NCBI GenBank assembly: GCA_002746235.1
Contig: NVWJ01000010.1
Span: 49,393 to 58,025, forward strand
DNA: 8,633 bases
Source of the DNA: Planctomycetota bacterium
Lineage (GTDB): Bacteria; Planctomycetota; UBA1135
Direction of reading: 5' to 3'
Positions 6,553 to 8,633 of the stretch are shown here, one piece after another. Positions within the stretch are counted from its first letter, which is position 1. Each line of letters starts with the position of its first letter. Under the pieces are notes generated by a model. The model was not told the DNA's origin. It was given only the letters and a program-made list of their open reading frames with translations, and made no database searches. Both the position numbers and the translations under genes were made by a program.

Positions 6553-8633
6553 ATGGCTGATATCTTCGGTACATTCATGCTGCTTCCTCTCACGACTCTT
6601 ATTCTCCTGTCCGCGACAGCGCAGTCCGGCCTAGAAATCGACGGCAAGACATCGCTGACCAAGCGCATGGCCTCGCCGGTGCAAATCCACCTGACCGGCA
6701 CGGCTGGGCAACCAGCCACTCTGTTAGTCGATGTCGATCCCGGCCCCTCGATTTTCCGTGGAGTTAGCGTTCCGCTCGGACTGACTCCGGCTTTGCAGGT
6801 CATCCCTCTCGGCTCGATCCCGGTCGGCGGCGTTCTGGATTTGGAAATCACTCTGCCGAATAGGCCGAGCCTTCACAATCAAAAGATGTACGTCATCGCC
6901 GCGCTTACCGATCCGGCTTTGCCCGGTGGATTTGAGTTGTCGAATACGGTGGAGCTCACCTTGGTTGACCGCAACATGCCGTTGGCGGGTAATCCGCTTG
7001 CGACTTATCCCTCCTTCGAATACGTGAGTGCGTTTAATGAAGGTGCACAGATTGGCATCGCGGTGGAGACCAGTGAGTACCCAGAAATCATCGGCCGCAC
7101 TGGTGACATTTACATCGTCAATGCGAAGACGCGCGCGGAGTGGATTGCGAATCCGAACTTGGTGGATGTTGGTGCAGGTCCGCAGACACAAACCTTCACT
7201 GCAGGTCCGATCAGCGCGAACCGATTCCTGGTGAATGCCGGAACCTTAAGTGGAGATGCTGGTGCTGGACTTGGTGTCGGTTACGACATTGTGATTGACT
7301 TGAATCAAGATGGCGTTTTGAATGACGATGACTTCATCGACGGCTACTCCGATGAATCGGGGCTGTACGTGGTGCATGACCTGACTCTTCCGGGGCCATA
7401 CTCGGTAGTGGAAACGATTTACAGCGGCGGCACATGGCTCGGCCAAGACACTTACTACCCGAGTAACATCGGCAGCCTAGGCGAGGTTCCATTGATTGTG
7501 ATCAGCCACGGCAATGGTCACAACTACCAATGGTATGACCACATTGGTGAGCACATGGCGAGTTATGGCTACGTGGTTATGAGCCATACCAATAACACTG
7601 GACCTGGAATTTTTTCCGCAAGCACCACCACGCTGACCAATACGGATTACTTTCTGAGTAACTTGGCCACCATTGATGGCGGGGTCCTAGATGGACATAT
7701 CGATTCCAATAACATCACTTGGCTTGGACATAGCCGTGGTGGGGAAGGCGTCGCACAGGCCTATGACCGCGTGTTTGATGGGCTTTACACGCCAACCGAT
7801 TTCGTGATCGATGACATCAAACTTGTTTCAAGCATTGCTCCAACCGGTTTTCAGTCGCCAACCGTAGCCGACCCACATGAAGTGACTTATCACGTGTGGA
7901 CTGGCCAGGCCGATAACGATGTCAACGGTTGCGCTTCGAACACCATAACTTGGACCTTCCAGATTCATGATCGCGCGCAGCAAAAGCGTTTGTCGACTTC
8001 GCTTCACGGCGTTGGCCACGGCGACTTCCATGATGGCGGCGGCTCTTCGGTAGCCAGTGGCCCTTGTTTGGTCAGACGTCCGACCACCCACACCATCATG
8101 CGCGGTTACTTTTTGCCTTTAGTCAAGCATGTGATCGATGGCAACATTCCTGCAAAGGATTATCTGTGGCGTCAATGGGAGAGTTTCCGTCCGATTGGAA
8201 GTCCGTCGAATGCAGATAACCCATGTGTGTATGTGGATCTGCAACTGCGCGATGGCGATGAAATCGATCGTTTCGTGTTGGATGACTTTCAAACCAACAC
8301 TTCACCAAACATGTCGAGTTCCGGCGGCGGTGTGAGCACAATGGTCAGTAACGTTACCGAAGGAAAGTTGCGCGACAGCACGAATAGCTTCACCCACTCG
8401 TTGGCCGACCCATTCAACGGATTCACCTACGCGACCAATGCTGACTTCGGGCGTGGTTTGGTGTTCGATTACAACTCTGACACCACGTTGGGCTTTGAGT
8501 TGCTCGCTGCTGACCAAGATGTCAGTCGCTTTGCTTACTTCAGTTTCCGTGCGGCGCAAGGCACGCGCCATCCGTTGACCATTTCTTTGTTGGATGACCA
8601 GATTTTCTCGGTGACTCTGACCGACACTGCTGG
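6553..8633 (+). CDS. secreted alpha/beta hydrolase with EF-hand-like loop (3' end outside window, 693 codons seen)
   Basis: The frame is open from ATG 6553 to the window end with no stop. A TGA directly precedes the ATG, so translation cannot begin further upstream; ATG 6577 (residue 9) is an alternative. No Shine-Dalgarno is seen. Residues 7-23 are a hydrophobic signal peptide with a likely cut after ATA (21-23), though the N-region has no positive charge. Residues about 44-138 form a beta-rich module ending FELSNTVELTLV. Residues 249-260 form an EF-hand/dockerin-type loop, DLNQDGVLNDDD. The alpha/beta hydrolase core follows: ISHGNGHN (317-324, oxyanion region), GHSRGGEG (392-399) with nucleophile Ser394, probable acid Asp454 (or Asp456) in TGQADNDV, and probable base His489 (or His493) in GVGHGDFHD. 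From about 560 a beta-rich region with FVLDDFQ begins, perhaps a carbohydrate-binding-like domain. It is probably an exported esterase or lipase-like enzyme; the substrate is unknown. Confidence 0.85.
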   Translation, partial: MADIFGTFMLLPLTTLILLSATAQSGLEIDGKTSLTKRMASPVQIHLTGTAGQPATLLVDVDPGPSIFRGVSVPLGLTPALQVIPLGSIPVGGVLDLEITLPNRPSLHNQKMYVIAALTDPALPGGFELSNTVELTLVDRNMPLAGNPLATYPSFEYVSAFNEGAQIGIAVETSEYPEIIGRTGDIYIVNAKTRAEWIANPNLVDVGAGPQTQTFTAGPISANRFLVNAGTLSGDAGAGLGVGYDIVIDLNQDGVLNDDDFIDGYSDESGLYVVHDLTLPGPYSVVETIYSGGTWLGQDTYYPSNIGSLGEVPLIVISHGNGHNYQWYDHIGEHMASYGYVVMSHTNNTGPGIFSASTTTLTNTDYFLSNLATIDGGVLDGHIDSNNITWLGHSRGGEGVAQAYDRVFDGLYTPTDFVIDDIKLVSSIAPTGFQSPTVADPHEVTYHVWTGQADNDVNGCASNTITWTFQIHDRAQQKRLSTSLHGVGHGDFHDGGGSSVASGPCLVRRPTTHTIMRGYFLPLVKHVIDGNIPAKDYLWRQWESFRPIGSPSNADNPCVYVDLQLRDGDEIDRFVLDDFQTNTSPNMSSSGGGVSTMVSNVTEGKLRDSTNSFTHSLADPFNGFTYATNADFGRGLVFDYNSDTTLGFELLAADQDVSRFAYFSFRAAQGTRHPLTISLLDDQIFSVTLTDTA

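Noticed and set aside
6724..7191. 155-codon minus-strand ORF opposite the hydrolase gene
   Set aside because: The plus-strand frame is open for more than 2,000 bases with a signal peptide and catalytic motifs; the minus ORF shows no domain.
1..8633. CRISPR arrays, insertion sequences, tRNA or rRNA genes
   Set aside because: No regularly spaced repeats, transposase motifs or recognisable RNA-gene sequences were seen; almost all of the window is coding.

Overview
This window looks like bacterial chromosome of moderate GC content, made of core genes followed by the start of a secreted-enzyme gene. I see no mobile element, CRISPR array, tRNA or rRNA. The likely source is a Gram-negative-type bacterium, possibly a Planctomycetota member (moderate-to-low confidence). 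The main hint is the last gene. It encodes an exported alpha/beta hydrolase with an EF-hand-like loop and a beta-rich module of a style I associate with secreted planctomycete proteins. Several starts also lack a Shine-Dalgarno sequence. No phylogenetic marker was searched.

Positions 1-2923 (plus strand) hold a tightly packed cluster. It contains the 3' part of gyrA (DNA gyrase subunit A), a GatB/YqeY-domain gene that overlaps gyrA by 1 base and has a strong ribosome binding site, and a 91-codon gene for a single-pass membrane protein that overlaps yqeY by 4 bases. The cluster ends at a hairpin (about 2908-2935) that probably terminates transcription from both directions, because the next operon converges on it.

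Positions 2940-4828 (minus strand) hold a two-gene operon. A stand-alone two-CBS-domain protein is encoded first, and its stop codon overlaps the start codon of an ion transporter of the NhaD/ArsB/P-protein family by 4 bases. The arrangement suggests an adenine-nucleotide-sensing subunit made in step with a Na+/H+ antiporter-like permease.

Positions 4829-4937 are a divergent intergenic region with a plausible murJ promoter placed so close to the ATG that the transcript may be leaderless. It also holds a 6-bp inverted repeat that could be an operator.

Positions 4938-6500 (plus strand) hold murJ, the lipid II flippase of peptidoglycan synthesis, with the key arginines present but one usually acidic position replaced by glycine. 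After a weak hairpin, positions 6553-8633 hold a secreted hydrolase gene that runs off the window end. It has a signal peptide, an N-terminal beta module, a calcium-loop motif, a GHSRGG nucleophile elbow and the start of a C-terminal beta-rich region. No gene-free stretch exceeds 110 bases.
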